DNA of 64,000 nucleotides, from contig NZ_VFNH01000002.1 in assembly GCF_006715485.1 (NCBI RefSeq), forward strand, positions 1,725,673 to 1,789,672. The letters are read 5' to 3'. Under the pieces are notes generated by a model, which was not told the origin of the DNA, searched no databases, and saw nothing but the letters and a program-made list of their open reading frames with translations. A program made the translations under genes and the position numbers. Shown here one piece after another: positions 12,101 to 21,231 of the stretch (the first letter of the stretch is position 1; every line of letters starts with the position of its first letter). This stretch comes from Herbaspirillum sp. SJZ107 (GTDB lineage Bacteria; Pseudomonadota; Gammaproteobacteria; Burkholderiales; Burkholderiaceae_D).

Positions 12101-13147
12101 ATGACAATTAAAATCTCCATTGACTGCATGGGCGGCGACCACGGCCCCTCGGTTACCATTCCGGCAGCGCTCGCATTCCTCAAGCAAGAACCCGAAGCCG
12201 AACTGATCCTCGTCGGTCTCGAAGACCAGGTGCGCGCCGAACTCAAGAAACACCACGCGGCCGAGAATCCGCGCCTGTCGATCCAGCACGCCTCCGAAGT
12301 CGTGGCGATGGACGATCCGGTCGAAGTTGCGCTGCGCCGCAAGAAAGACTCGTCGATGCGGGTCGCCATCGAGCAGGTCAAGGCCGGCAATGCCGCCGTC
12401 TGCGTGTCCGCCGGCAATACCGGCGCCCTGATGGCGATCTCGCGCTACGTGCTCAAGACCATGGCCGACGTCGACCGTCCCGCCATCTGCTCGATCCTGC
12501 CGAACGTCAAGGGCCGCCCGACCTACATGCTCGACCTGGGCGCCAACGTCGACTGCGAACCGCATCACCTGCACCAGTTCGCCATCATGGGCGCAGTGCT
12601 GTTCGAGGCGATGGAACACCGCCGCCCCAGCATCGGCCTGCTCAACGTCGGCACCGAGGAAATCAAGGGTAATGAAGTGGTCAAGGCCACCGCGACCCTG
12701 CTGCGCGCCGACCACGAGCGCGGCAAGCTGAATTTCCACGGTAACGTCGAAGGCAACGACATCTTCAAGGGCACGGTCGACGTCGTCGTCTGCGACGGTT
12801 TCGTCGGCAACGTGACCCTGAAAGCCATCGAGGGCCTGTCGCGCTTCGTCAAGGCGACCCTGATGGAAACCACGCTCTCCAAGCTGGGCGCACTGATCGC
12901 CCGTAAATCGCTGAAGAAGCTGAATCCCGAAAGCTACAACGGCGCCGGCCTGCTGGGCCTGAAAGGCCTGGTCTTCAAGAGCCATGGCGGTGCCAATGCT
13001 TACGCCTACGAATGGGCTATCCGCCGCGCTTTTGACGCGGCAAAATATAATGTGCAAGATCAACTCTCGACCATGATCCACGAGTTGATGCCGCAAAGCC
13101 CTGACCCGGAAGCGCCAGGCTCAACCCTTCAGCAGGCCAAGCAATGA
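12101..13147 (+). CDS. plsX: Phosphate acyltransferase PlsX
   Basis: 348 residues. PlsX converts acyl-ACP and phosphate to acyl-phosphate, which PlsY uses to start phospholipid synthesis; it is a peripheral membrane enzyme. The start reads [16 protein letters not shown], followed by [10 protein letters not shown] (~103-112) and [16 protein letters not shown] (~227-242), all family motifs. It overlaps fabH by 4 bases (ATGA), so the two are translationally coupled. Confidence 0.96.
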   Translation: MTIKISIDCMGGDHGPSVTIPAALAFLKQEPEAELILVGLEDQVRAELKKHHAAENPRLSIQHASEVVAMDDPVEVALRRKKDSSMRVAIEQVKAGNAAVCVSAGNTGALMAISRYVLKTMADVDRPAICSILPNVKGRPTYMLDLGANVDCEPHHLHQFAIMGAVLFEAMEHRRPSIGLLNVGTEEIKGNEVVKATATLLRADHERGKLNFHGNVEGNDIFKGTVDVVVCDGFVGNVTLKAIEGLSRFVKATLMETTLSKLGALIARKSLKKLNPESYNGAGLLGLKGLVFKSHGGANAYAYEWAIRRAFDAAKYNVQDQLSTMIHELMPQSPDPEAPGSTLQQAKQ

Positions 13148-14130
13148 CTGTGTACAGCAAAATCATCGGCACCGGCAGCTATCTGCCTGCCCAGCGTGTG
13201 ACCAACGACGAACTGGCGGCCCGGCTCGCCGCCAAGGGCGTGGAGACCTCGGACGAGTGGATCCTCAGCCGCAGCGGCATCTCGGCGCGCCACTTCGCCG
13301 CGGCCGACGAGAACGCCTCCGACCTGGCGGTGAAGGCCGGCCGGCAAGCGCTCGACGCGGCCGGCCTGGTACCCGACGACATCGACCTGATCATCGTCGC
13401 GACCTCGACGCCTGACTTCTACGGCAATTTCCCGAGCACCGCCTGCATCGTGCAGAACAAGCTCGGCATTCGCAACAACGGCGCTGCCTTCGACGTCGCC
13501 GCCGTCTGCAGCGGCTTTGTCTACGCGATGTCGACCGCCGACGCCTTCATCAAGGCCGGCAACGCGAAAAAAGTGCTGGTGATCGGCACCGAAGTGTTTT
13601 CGCGCATCCTCGATTTCAACGACCGCACCACCTGCGTGCTGTTCGGCGACGGCGCCGGCGCGGTGGTGATGGCGGCATCCGAAGAGCCGGGCGTGCTGGC
13701 GGTCAAGCTGCACGCCGACGGCAGCCACGGCCATATCCTGTGCGGCCCGACCAACCCGAGCAATGCCGCCATCGAAGGCGAGAAATTCCTGTACATGGAC
13801 GGCCCGGCGGTGTTCAAGCTGGCCGTGACGGTGCTGGAAAAGGTCGCCAACGAGGCGCTCGACCAGGCCCAGCTGCCGTCGAGCGCGATCGACTGGCTGA
13901 TCCCGCACCAGGCCAACCTGCGCATCATGAGCGGCACCGCCAAGAAGCTGGGCCTGCCGCTCGAGAAGATGGTCGTCACCGTCAACGAACACGGCAATAC
14001 CTCGGCCGCCTCGATCCCGCTGGCACTCGACCAGGCGGTGCGCGACGGCCGCATCCAGCCGGGCCACACCATCATGATGGAAGGCGTGGGCGGCGGCTTT
14101 ACCTGGGGCGCCGTGCTGGCGCGCATGTAA
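13144..14130 (+). CDS. fabH: 3-oxoacyl-ACP synthase III (KAS III)
   Basis: 328 residues. It condenses acetyl-CoA with malonyl-ACP to start fatty-acid synthesis. The catalytic Cys122 is in [14 protein letters not shown], His in [10 protein letters not shown] (~256) and Asn in [16 protein letters not shown] (~286): a complete Cys-His-Asn triad. The gene overlaps plsX by four bases and is followed 30 bases on by fabD. Confidence 0.96.
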   Translation: MTVYSKIIGTGSYLPAQRVTNDELAARLAAKGVETSDEWILSRSGISARHFAAADENASDLAVKAGRQALDAAGLVPDDIDLIIVATSTPDFYGNFPSTACIVQNKLGIRNNGAAFDVAAVCSGFVYAMSTADAFIKAGNAKKVLVIGTEVFSRILDFNDRTTCVLFGDGAGAVVMAASEEPGVLAVKLHADGSHGHILCGPTNPSNAAIEGEKFLYMDGPAVFKLAVTVLEKVANEALDQAQLPSSAIDWLIPHQANLRIMSGTAKKLGLPLEKMVVTVNEHGNTSAASIPLALDQAVRDGRIQPGHTIMMEGVGGGFTWGAVLARM

Positions 14131-14160
14131 GCCACAATAATAAAAAGGAAGGATTCTAGA

Positions 14161-15108
14161 ATGAGCAAATTCGCATTCCTGTTCACGGGCCAGGGTGCCC
14201 AGGCCGTCGGCATGCTGAACGGCTTCGCCGGCAACCCGGCCGTCGAGCAGACCGTCGCCGAAGCGTCCGACGCGCTGGGCCTGGACCTCGGCAAACTGAT
14301 CGCCGAAGGCCCGAAAGAAGAACTGGACCTGACCACCAACACCCAGCCGGTGATGCTGACCGCGGCCGTGGCCGTGTATCGCGCCTGGATCGCCGCCGGC
14401 GGTCCGGTGCCGAACCTGGTCGCCGGCCACAGCCTGGGCGAATACTCGGCACTGGTCGCCGCCGGCGTGATCCAGTTCAAGGATGCCGTGCCGCTGGTGC
14501 GCTTCCGCGCCCAGTCGATGCAGGATGCGGTGCCTGTGGGGCAGGGCGGCATGGCCGTCATCCTCGGCCTGCAGGCCGATGACGTGAAAGCCGTCTGTGC
14601 CGAAGCGGCCCAGGGCGAAGTGGTCGAAGCCGTCAACTTCAACGAACCGACCCAGACCGTGATCGCCGGACACAGCGCCGCGATCGACCGCGCCTGCGAG
14701 ATCGCCAAGGCCAAGGGCGCCAAGCGCGCCATGAAACTGTCGGTGTCGGCGCCGTTCCACTCGTCGCTCTTGAAGCCGGCGTCGGACCGTTTGCGCGAGT
14801 ACATGGACAAGCTGGATTTCGCTGCGCCACAGATCGACTTGATCAACAACGTCGACGTGGCTATCCTGAGCGATCCGGCCGCGATCAAGGATGCGCTGGT
14901 GCGCCAGGCCGCCGGTCCGGTGCGCTGGGTCGAGACCATGCAGAAGATGGCTGCCGAGGGTGTGACCCAGGTCATCGAATGCGCACCGAGCAAGACGCTG
15001 ATCGGCATGGCCAAGCGCATCGATCCGGTGCTGGCCGGCGAGGCGCTGGTCGACCAGGCCTCGCTCGAACGCTTATTGGAAACGACCTTCGCCGCGGTCA
15101 AGCGCTAA
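14161..15108 (+). CDS. fabD: Malonyl-CoA:ACP transacylase
   Basis: 315 residues. It transfers malonyl from CoA to ACP. The active Ser91 is in GHSLGEYSALVAAG, with FTGQGAQAVGM near the N-terminus and SAPFHSSLLKPA (~197-208) carrying the catalytic His. Preceded by AAAAGGAAGG as Shine-Dalgarno. Confidence 0.96.
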   Translation: MSKFAFLFTGQGAQAVGMLNGFAGNPAVEQTVAEASDALGLDLGKLIAEGPKEELDLTTNTQPVMLTAAVAVYRAWIAAGGPVPNLVAGHSLGEYSALVAAGVIQFKDAVPLVRFRAQSMQDAVPVGQGGMAVILGLQADDVKAVCAEAAQGEVVEAVNFNEPTQTVIAGHSAAIDRACEIAKAKGAKRAMKLSVSAPFHSSLLKPASDRLREYMDKLDFAAPQIDLINNVDVAILSDPAAIKDALVRQAAGPVRWVETMQKMAAEGVTQVIECAPSKTLIGMAKRIDPVLAGEALVDQASLERLLETTFAAVKR

Positions 15109-15136
15109 TATAAAGACAAATAAAAAAAGGAACGGA

Positions 15137-15874
15137 ATGAACCTGCAAAACCAAGTCGCCCTCGTCACCGGCGCCTCGCGCGGCATCGGCAAGGCCATCG
15201 CCCTCGAGCTGGCACGCCAGGGCGCGAAAGTGGTCGGCACCGCCACCACCGAATCCGGCGCCGAAGCCATCACTGCCTACCTGGCCGAGTTCGGCGGCAA
15301 GGGCGTGATGCTGAACGTCACCGACGCCGCCCAGTGCAGCGCCGTCATCGACGACGTCACCAAGAGCGTCGGCAGCATCGGCATCCTGGTCAACAATGCC
15401 GGCATCACCCAGGATCAACTGGCGATGCGCATGAAAGACGAAGAGTGGGACAGCGTGATCGCCACCAACCTGACCGCCGTCGGCCGCCTGTCGCGCGCCG
15501 TGTTGCGCGGCATGATGAAGGCCAAGCAGGGCCGCATCATCAACATCACCTCGGTGGTCGGCTCGTCCGGCAACCCGGGCCAGATGAACTACGCCGCCGC
15601 CAAGGCCGGCGTGGCCGGCATGAGCCGCGCGCTGGCGCGCGAGATCGGCAGCCGCAACATCACCGTCAACTGCGTGGCGCCGGGCTTCATCGACACCGAC
15701 ATGACCAAGAACCTGGGCGAAGGCCAGCACGAAGCGCTGCTGACCCAGATCCCGCTGGGCCGCCTCGGCCAGCCGGAAGACATCGCCCACGCGGTGGCCT
15801 TCCTGGCCGGCCCGCAGGCCGCTTACATTACGGGTACCACGCTGCACGTCAACGGCGGCATGTACATGAATTGA
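15137..15874 (+). CDS. fabG: 3-oxoacyl-ACP reductase FabG
   Basis: 245-residue short-chain dehydrogenase that reduces 3-oxoacyl-ACP with NADPH. TGASRGIGKAIALELA is the cofactor loop. NNAGITQDQLAMRMKDEEW, Ser in NITSVVGSSGNPGQ and Tyr152/Lys in NYAAAKAGVAGMS complete the active site. It ends HVNGGMYMN as in typical FabG. 28 bases after fabD. Confidence 0.96.
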   Translation: MNLQNQVALVTGASRGIGKAIALELARQGAKVVGTATTESGAEAITAYLAEFGGKGVMLNVTDAAQCSAVIDDVTKSVGSIGILVNNAGITQDQLAMRMKDEEWDSVIATNLTAVGRLSRAVLRGMMKAKQGRIINITSVVGSSGNPGQMNYAAAKAGVAGMSRALAREIGSRNITVNCVAPGFIDTDMTKNLGEGQHEALLTQIPLGRLGQPEDIAHAVAFLAGPQAAYITGTTLHVNGGMYMN

Positions 15875-15998
15875 AAATCTCAGCAGTTAGCAGTAGTTTC
15901 AGCCGAATTAGCGTCAGACGCTGAAAATAGTTTTTCAACGCGCAAACCCTGATAAAATGCGCGCACTTTCCGCAACACATACCTAATGGAGCCATAAC

Positions 15999-16238
15999 AT
16001 GTCGGATATCGAACAACGCGTTAAAAAAATCGTCGCTGAGCAACTGGGTGTTGCAGAAGCCGACATCAAAATCGATTCCTCGTTCGTTGACGACCTGGGC
16101 GCAGATTCCCTGGATACCGTTGAACTGGTGATGGCACTGGAAGACGAATTCGAAATGGAAATCCCGGACGAACAGGCTGAAAAGATCACCACCGTTCGCC
16201 AGGCTATCGAATACGCCCAGGCGCACGTCAAGGCCTGA
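15999..16238 (+). CDS. acpP: Acyl carrier protein
   Basis: 79 residues, highly acidic. Ser37 in [19 protein letters not shown] is the 4'-phosphopantetheine attachment site, loaded by AcpS (encoded here at 29250). The 124-base gap after fabG includes a weak hairpin TTTCAGC/GCTGAAA followed by a T-run (15898-15935) and a TAAAAT hexamer at 15953, so acpP probably also has its own promoter, as expected for its high expression. The Shine-Dalgarno is weak (TAATGGAG). Confidence 0.97.
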   Translation: MSDIEQRVKKIVAEQLGVAEADIKIDSSFVDDLGADSLDTVELVMALEDEFEMEIPDEQAEKITTVRQAIEYAQAHVKA

Positions 16239-16272
16239 TTGGCCTGAGTATTAAGGATTTCAGGAGAAACGC

Positions 16273-17517
16273 TTGAGTTCACGCAACCGTCGTGTCGTTG
16301 TTACCGGCCTGGGTTGCATCTCCCCGATCGGCAATACCATTGCCGAGGCGTGGGAGGCAGCACTGGCGGGCAAGTCGGGCATTGCCAATATCACCAGGTT
16401 CGACGCTACGCCCTTTTCGACCCGTTTCGCGGGCGAAGTGAAGAACTTCAACGTCGAGGATTACCTGCCGGGCAAGGAAGGCCGCCACATGGATACCTTC
16501 ATCCATTTCGGCATGGCCGCAGGCATCCAGGCGCTGCAGGATTCGGGGATCGAGGTCACCGAGGAAAATGCTGACCGTATCGGCGTGGTCGTGGGCTCGG
16601 GCATCGGCGGCTTGCCGATGATCGAAGAGACCAAGGCGGAATACGACAGCCGCGGCCCGCGCCGCATTTCGCCGTTCTTCGTGCCGGCCTCGATCATCAA
16701 CATGATCTCGGGCGACCTGTCGATCAAGTTCGGCCTGCGTGGCCCGAACCTGGCGATCGTGACCGCCTGCACCACCGGCCTGCACTGCATCGGCCAGGCC
16801 GCGCGCCTGATCGAGTATGGCGATGCCGACGTGATGATCGCCGGCGGTGCGGAATCGACCGTGTCGCCGCTGGGCCTGGGCGGCTTCGCCTCGGCACGTG
16901 CGCTGTCGTCGCGCAACGACGATCCGTCCACCGCGTCTCGTCCGTGGGACCGCGACCGCGACGGCTTCGTGCTGGGCGAGGGCGCCGGTGTAATGGTGCT
17001 CGAAGAGTACGAACATGCCAAGGCGCGCGGCGCCAAGATCTATGCGGAAGTCGTCGGCTTCGGCATGAGCGCGGATGCGAATCACATCACCGCGCCGCTC
17101 GAAGACGGCAGTGGCGCGTCGCGCTGCATGGTGTCGGCAATGCAGTATGCCGGCATCAACCCGGACCAGGTGCAGTACGTGAATGCGCACGGCACCTCGA
17201 CCCCGGTCGGCGACGTCGCGGAAGTCAAGGGCATCAAGCGCACCTTCGGCGATTATGCGAACAAGCTGATCGTCAACTCCACCAAGTCGATGACCGGCCA
17301 CCTGCTGGGCGGCGCCGGCGGTCTGGAGTCGGTGTTCACGGTGCTCGCGATCCACAACCAGGTGTCGCCGCCGACGATCAATATCTTCAACCAGGATCCG
17401 GAATGCGACCTGGACTTCTGCGCCAACACGGCGCGGGACCTGAAGATCGATTATGCCGTGAAAAATTCGTTCGGCTTTGGTGGTACCAACGGTACCCTGG
17501 TCTTTGCCAAGATCTAA
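16273..17517 (+). CDS. fabF: 3-oxoacyl-ACP synthase II (KAS II)
   Basis: 414 residues. It elongates acyl-ACP chains. Cys166 in [11 protein letters not shown], His in HGTSTPVGD (~306) and His in GHLLGGAGG (~343) form the Cys-His-His triad, with [14 protein letters not shown] at the end. It starts with TTG at 16273 after a good AGGAG at 16262-16266; no ATG lies in a sensible place. It is the last gene of the fatty-acid run and is followed by a strong terminator. Confidence 0.96.
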   Translation: MSSRNRRVVVTGLGCISPIGNTIAEAWEAALAGKSGIANITRFDATPFSTRFAGEVKNFNVEDYLPGKEGRHMDTFIHFGMAAGIQALQDSGIEVTEENADRIGVVVGSGIGGLPMIEETKAEYDSRGPRRISPFFVPASIINMISGDLSIKFGLRGPNLAIVTACTTGLHCIGQAARLIEYGDADVMIAGGAESTVSPLGLGGFASARALSSRNDDPSTASRPWDRDRDGFVLGEGAGVMVLEEYEHAKARGAKIYAEVVGFGMSADANHITAPLEDGSGASRCMVSAMQYAGINPDQVQYVNAHGTSTPVGDVAEVKGIKRTFGDYANKLIVNSTKSMTGHLLGGAGGLESVFTVLAIHNQVSPPTINIFNQDPECDLDFCANTARDLKIDYAVKNSFGFGGTNGTLVFAKI

Positions 17518-17542
17518 GTAAAGACTGAAAGTCCGAACTATG

Positions 17543-17582
17543 AACGCCCGTTCCTGTCAAAGGAGCGGGCGTTTGTCTTTTT
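17543..17582 (+). terminator. Rho-independent terminator of the fab cluster
   Basis: AACGCCCGTTCC (17543-17554) pairs over 12 bases, with one G-T, with GGAGCGGGCGTT (17562-17573), followed by TGTCTTTTTT. Confidence 0.9.
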
Positions 17583-17604
17583 TGGCCACCCTTTCCATCT
17601 ACCC

Positions 17605-18096
17605 ATGTCGATCGCGCTTTCCGTCATCGTCAGGCCGTCGCGCGTACACAGGCTGTTGCCGTTGGGGTGCGGCCTGGCGCAGTGTGCGGCGGCGCTTGCC
17701 GTCGGCATCGGTACGCCCGCACGTTTCCCCGGCGCGTACTGGCTGGCAGCCGTGCTGGCAGGCAGCGCGCTCACGCTGATGCTGGGTGCGGCGCGCCGTC
17801 CAAAGACGCACCGGATTGATATTTCTGGAACCGGCGAACTACGCGTGACGGTACAACAGGATGTGGGTGTCACCGGGCCTGTGACCAGTGTGCCGATGGT
17901 TTTGCTAGCGGGCTCCGTGCGCTGGCCGATGCTGGCGCTGTTGCGTTACCGGGCTGCGGACGTGCCCGGCGCGGCGACCGGCGTGCTGCCGGTCTGGCGC
18001 GACAGCGTCGACCCGGCGGCATGGCGCACCCTGGCAGTGGCGCTCGCCGTGATCGGGCGGCGTTGCGGTGGCGAAGGATTCGACAAAATTCGATGA
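17605..18096 (+). CDS. YgfX-like small membrane protein
   Basis: 163 residues with two hydrophobic segments near the N-terminus (about 17-35 and 43-61), an APRRP-type basic turn, then a soluble part ending VWRDSVDPAAWRTLAVAL. That tail resembles the YgfX family (xWxDSLxxxxxRxLRVxL). YgfX homologues commonly sit before rpoE in this group. Molecular function is unclear; E. coli YgfX was proposed as a toxin acting on cytoskeletal proteins. Its stop codon overlaps the -35 of the rpoE promoter. The N-terminal start could also be slightly downstream. Confidence 0.65.
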   Translation: MSIALSVIVRPSRVHRLLPLGCGLAQCAAALAVGIGTPARFPGAYWLAAVLAGSALTLMLGAARRPKTHRIDISGTGELRVTVQQDVGVTGPVTSVPMVLLAGSVRWPMLALLRYRAADVPGAATGVLPVWRDSVDPAAWRTLAVALAVIGRRCGGEGFDKIR

Positions 18097-18121
18097 ACTT
18101 ATTGCAGCGGGCCAACTCAGA
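18095..18121 (+). promoter_or_regulatory. Sigma-E type promoter of rpoE (autoregulation)
   Basis: GAACTT at 18095-18100, exactly 16 bases, then TCAGA at 18117-18121. This matches the extracytoplasmic sigma-E consensus (GGAACTT, N16, TCnnA). It lies 33 bases upstream of the rpoE ATG and overlaps the ygfX stop codon. Autoregulation of rpoE by such a promoter is well known; use here is inferred. Confidence 0.75.
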
Positions 18122-18153
18122 AGAGGTGAGGGCGGCGCTGCGGCAAACCAAGC

Positions 18154-18777
18154 ATGCAAAACGAGGCCTGCTCAGTGACGACCGAACGCGAGTGTGATCA
18201 ACTGCTGGTTGAGCGCGTCCAGGCTGGCGATCGCCGTGCGTTCGACCTGCTCGTGTCGAAATACCAGCGCCGCCTGATGCGGCTGGTGTCGCGCCTCGTG
18301 CACGACCCGGCCGAGGCGGAAGACGTGGTGCAGGAAACCTTCATCAAGGCGTTTCGCGCGCTGCGCCATTTCCGCGGCGACTCCGCTTTTTACACATGGT
18401 TGTACCGGATCGGCATCAATACGGCAAAGAATTTTCTGGTTACGCAAGGCAGGCGGGCACCGACCTCGACCGAGACCGATGCCGAGCGTGCCGAAGGATT
18501 TGACGACGCGGACAGCTTGCGCGATATCAACACTCCGGAGTCGGTGTTGGCAAGCAAGCAGATCGCGTACACGGTGAACTCCGCGATGGAAGCGCTGCCG
18601 CTCGAATTGAGGACTGCGATCGTCCTTCGCGAAATCGAAGGTTTGAGCTACGAAGAAATCTCCGAAGTGATGGCGTGTCCAATCGGTACGGTGCGCAGCC
18701 GGATTTTCCGTGCGCGCGAAGTCATCGCCGAGAAGTTGAGGCCTCTGCTCGACATGCCCGCCGACAAGCGCCGTTAA
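18154..18777 (+). CDS. rpoE: RNA polymerase sigma factor RpoE (sigma-24)
   Basis: 207-residue ECF sigma factor for envelope stress. Region 2 includes RAFDLLVSKYQRRL, DVVQETFIKAFRALRHFRG and FYTWLYRIGINTAKNFL. Region 4 has LPLELRTAIVLREIEGLSYEEIS and CPIGTVRSRIFRARE. ATG 18154 is used; GTG at 18175, in frame, is an alternative that would give the more usual family N-terminus. rseA and degQ follow, so this is the classic envelope-stress cluster. Confidence 0.95.
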   Translation: MQNEACSVTTERECDQLLVERVQAGDRRAFDLLVSKYQRRLMRLVSRLVHDPAEAEDVVQETFIKAFRALRHFRGDSAFYTWLYRIGINTAKNFLVTQGRRAPTSTETDAERAEGFDDADSLRDINTPESVLASKQIAYTVNSAMEALPLELRTAIVLREIEGLSYEEISEVMACPIGTVRSRIFRAREVIAEKLRPLLDMPADKRR

Positions 18778-18905
18778 ATCACACATTTAGCGAGCGCAGC
18801 TGTACACTGGCTTCGAGGGGTACGGCAGGCAGCGAAGGCAACAGGTTTTTGGAAGTTCCCGGTAGCGATGATCGACAGTGATGACCCGGACCTGATGGAA
18901 CCACG

Positions 18906-19211
18906 ATGGACACCAACAAAAAAAACCGCGAGCATATCTCAGCCCTGAGCGACGGCGAGATCCGCGATGCCGACCAGGAACTGGCGCTGGTCGCCCTGGA
19001 CACGCCCGACGGTCGCCAGGCCTGGGACCTCTACCACCGCATCGGCGACATCCTGCGCGCCGAGGCCACCGCCGACCTGTCGCCCGGCTTCAGCGAGCGC
19101 CTGGCGGCACGCCTGGCCGCCGAGCCCGCACCGGGCAAGCGCCCAGCCACCCCTCCCGAGCCGGCCGATGCCATGACCGGCAGGGTGGACGGCTCGACCG
19201 CCAGCATCTGA
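18906..19211 (+). CDS. rseA: RseA-like anti-sigma factor lacking the membrane anchor
   Basis: 101 residues. The first ~75 match the RseA cytoplasmic sigma-binding domain (REHISALSDGEI, WDLYHRIGDILR, SPGFSERLAARLAAEP). RseA proteins are normally about 160-220 residues, with a transmembrane helix and a periplasmic part cut by DegS and RseP. Here the frame stops after a short Pro/Ala-rich linker. I translated the following 180 bases in my head and found no hydrophobic segment in the continuing frame. No rseB gene follows; degQ is next. RpoE control would have to differ from the membrane-proteolysis scheme. Confidence 0.8.
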   Translation: MDTNKKNREHISALSDGEIRDADQELALVALDTPDGRQAWDLYHRIGDILRAEATADLSPGFSERLAARLAAEPAPGKRPATPPEPADAMTGRVDGSTASI

Positions 19212-19390
19212 ATCACCTCCCGGGCTTGCGCTGCCCACGCGGCGATACGCGGCGGCGCGGCTGACGCACACGCAAGCAGGGGGCGGCGTGCCCACAAGGC
19301 CCGGGCCGCCCCGGTTCGTGCCTGCGCGACAACTGTGCCTTTTTGTCATACCATTACGATCATTCCCATCTACCCACGTCGAATGACAAT

Positions 19391-20851
19391 ATGACAAGCA
19401 AAACTGCCAGCACGCTCCTGTCGGCCCTCCTGATCGCGGGCGCGGGATTCACGTCGCACCCGGCCCTGGCCGCCGCGCCCGTCACTGCCGCCGTCACCGG
19501 CCTGCCCGATTTCGCCGACCTGGTCGACAAGGTCGGTCCGGCCGTGGTCAACATCCGCACCACCGAACGCGTGCGCCAGGGCCAGGGCGCCGGCGGCGAC
19601 GAGGAAATGCAGGAATTCCTGCGCCGCTTCTTCGGCGGCCAGATGGTGCCGCGTGGCGGTGGCAATAACCGGCGCGGCATGCCGCAGCAGGAAGAAGAGC
19701 AGGTGCAGCGTGGCGTCGGCTCAGGCTTCATCATCTCCGACGACGGCTATGTGCTGACCAATGCCCACGTGGTCGAAGGCGCCGACGAAGTCACGGTCAC
19801 GCTGACCGACCGCCGCGAATTCAAGGCCAAGGTGCTGGGCGCCGACCGCCGCAGCGACGTCGCCGTGCTGAAGGTCGACGCGCGCAACCTGCCGAGCCTG
19901 CGCATGGGCGATTCCAACAAGATCCGCGTCGGCGAATGGGTGATCGCCATCGGCTCGCCGTTCAACCTGGAAAACACGGTCACGGCCGGCATCATCTCGG
20001 CCAAGCAGCGCGATACCGGCGAGTACCTGCCGTTGATCCAGAGCGACGTGGCAGTCAATCCGGGCAACTCGGGCGGCCCGCTGATCAACATGCGTGGCGA
20101 AGTGATCGGCATCAATTCGCAGATCGCGACCCTGTCCGGCGCCTACAACGGCATCTCGTTCGCGGTGCCGATCGACGAAGTGCTGCGTGTCACCGACCAG
20201 ATCAAGAAGAGCGGCAAGGTCACGCGCGGGCGCCTGGGCGTGCAGATCAGCGAAGTCACGCGCGACGTCGCCGAATCGCTGGGCCTGGGCCGCGCGCGCG
20301 GCGCCGAGGTGGCGATGGTCGAGCCGGGCGGCCCGGCAGAAAAGGCCGGCGTGAAGGTCGGCGACATCATCCTGAAATTCAATGGCAAGGATATCGAGAA
20401 GAGTTCCGATCTGCCGCGCCAGGTCGGCGGCACCGCCGTCGGCAGCCGTGCCACCGTCACCGTGTGGCGCCGCGGCAGCCAGCTCGAGCTGCCGGTGAGC
20501 ATCGTCGAACTGCAGGAAGAAAAGGCCCCAGGTGCACGCTCGACGCCGAAGAAGCCGACGCCGGAGCAAGCACCGAACGCGCTCGGCCTGCACGTGTCCG
20601 ACCTGTCGGCTGCGCAAAAGCGCGAGCTCAAGATCGACGCCGGCGTGCTGGTCGAGTCTGCCGAAGGACGCGCGGCCTCGGCCGGGATCCAGCAGGGCGA
20701 CCTGATCCTGCAGATCAATAACGCCGAAGTCACCAGCGCCGCCCAGTTCAACGGCCTGGTCGGCAAGCTCGATCCGAAGAAGCCGGTGGCGATCCTGGTG
20801 CGGCGCGACAATGCCTCGCAGTACCTGGTGATCAAGCCGCGCGCGCAGTAA
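19391..20851 (+). CDS. Periplasmic serine protease of the Do family (DegQ/MucD)
   Basis: 486 residues. Residues 1-28 form a Sec signal peptide (ending HPALAAA). The trypsin-like domain has His126 (NAHVVEG), Asp156 (RRSDVAVLKV) and Ser227 (NPGNSGGPLI). Two PDZ domains follow, at about 290-375 and 400-485. It degrades and refolds misfolded envelope proteins. Start at 19391 (MTSKTAS) gives a clean signal peptide; the frame is open 48 bases further upstream. Its place after rpoE-rseA matches mucD. The loop before the His is Gln/Gly-rich, as in DegQ relatives. Confidence 0.93.
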   Translation: MTSKTASTLLSALLIAGAGFTSHPALAAAPVTAAVTGLPDFADLVDKVGPAVVNIRTTERVRQGQGAGGDEEMQEFLRRFFGGQMVPRGGGNNRRGMPQQEEEQVQRGVGSGFIISDDGYVLTNAHVVEGADEVTVTLTDRREFKAKVLGADRRSDVAVLKVDARNLPSLRMGDSNKIRVGEWVIAIGSPFNLENTVTAGIISAKQRDTGEYLPLIQSDVAVNPGNSGGPLINMRGEVIGINSQIATLSGAYNGISFAVPIDEVLRVTDQIKKSGKVTRGRLGVQISEVTRDVAESLGLGRARGAEVAMVEPGGPAEKAGVKVGDIILKFNGKDIEKSSDLPRQVGGTAVGSRATVTVWRRGSQLELPVSIVELQEEKAPGARSTPKKPTPEQAPNALGLHVSDLSAAQKRELKIDAGVLVESAEGRAASAGIQQGDLILQINNAEVTSAAQFNGLVGKLDPKKPVAILVRRDNASQYLVIKPRAQ

Positions 20852-20868
20852 CAGAGGATCGATCCACG

Positions 20869-21213
20869 GTGACGCAACAGGGGCCGCATCCCAGCTCGCA
20901 TTTCACCTTGTACTCGCGCAGTTATTGCCACCTGTGCGAGGACATGCTTGCGGCCCTGCGCGCCTTCATGGCGCGCAGCGGCCTGCCGTTGCACGTCGAC
21001 GTGGTCGATGTTGACACTGATCCGCAACTAACCGACATATTCGACGAACTCGTGCCGGTGCTGTATGCGGGCGTTGCCAGGCTCGACGGCGCAGAACAGT
21101 CGGCGGGTGCGGCAGGGGAGGCGGCGGAGGTAGGACCAGCCGGGCAGGAAATCTGCCATTACTTCCTCGATGAAGCCGCGCTGCAGCGCTACCTGGCGCA
21201 GCATCACGGCTGA
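20869..21213 (+). CDS. Glutaredoxin-family protein
   Basis: 114 residues, GTG start at 20869, 17 bases after the protease gene. FTLYSRSYCHLCEDMLAALR carries a CxxC motif (YCHLC), then VDVDTDPQLTDIFDELVPVL with a Val-Pro in place of the cis-Pro loop, as in the DUF836 glutaredoxin-like family. That family gene often precedes lepA in Betaproteobacteria. A 25-residue Ala/Gly/Glu-rich insert follows the V-L-Y strand. It probably acts in thiol-disulfide exchange; the partner is unknown. Confidence 0.82.
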   Translation: MTQQGPHPSSHFTLYSRSYCHLCEDMLAALRAFMARSGLPLHVDVVDVDTDPQLTDIFDELVPVLYAGVARLDGAEQSAGAAGEAAEVGPAGQEICHYFLDEAALQRYLAQHHG

Positions 21214-21231
21214 CGCCGAGCCACGACCGGC

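Noticed and set aside
13129..15101. Long minus-strand frames opposite fabH and fabD
   Set aside because: Antisense shadows of strongly conserved fatty-acid genes.
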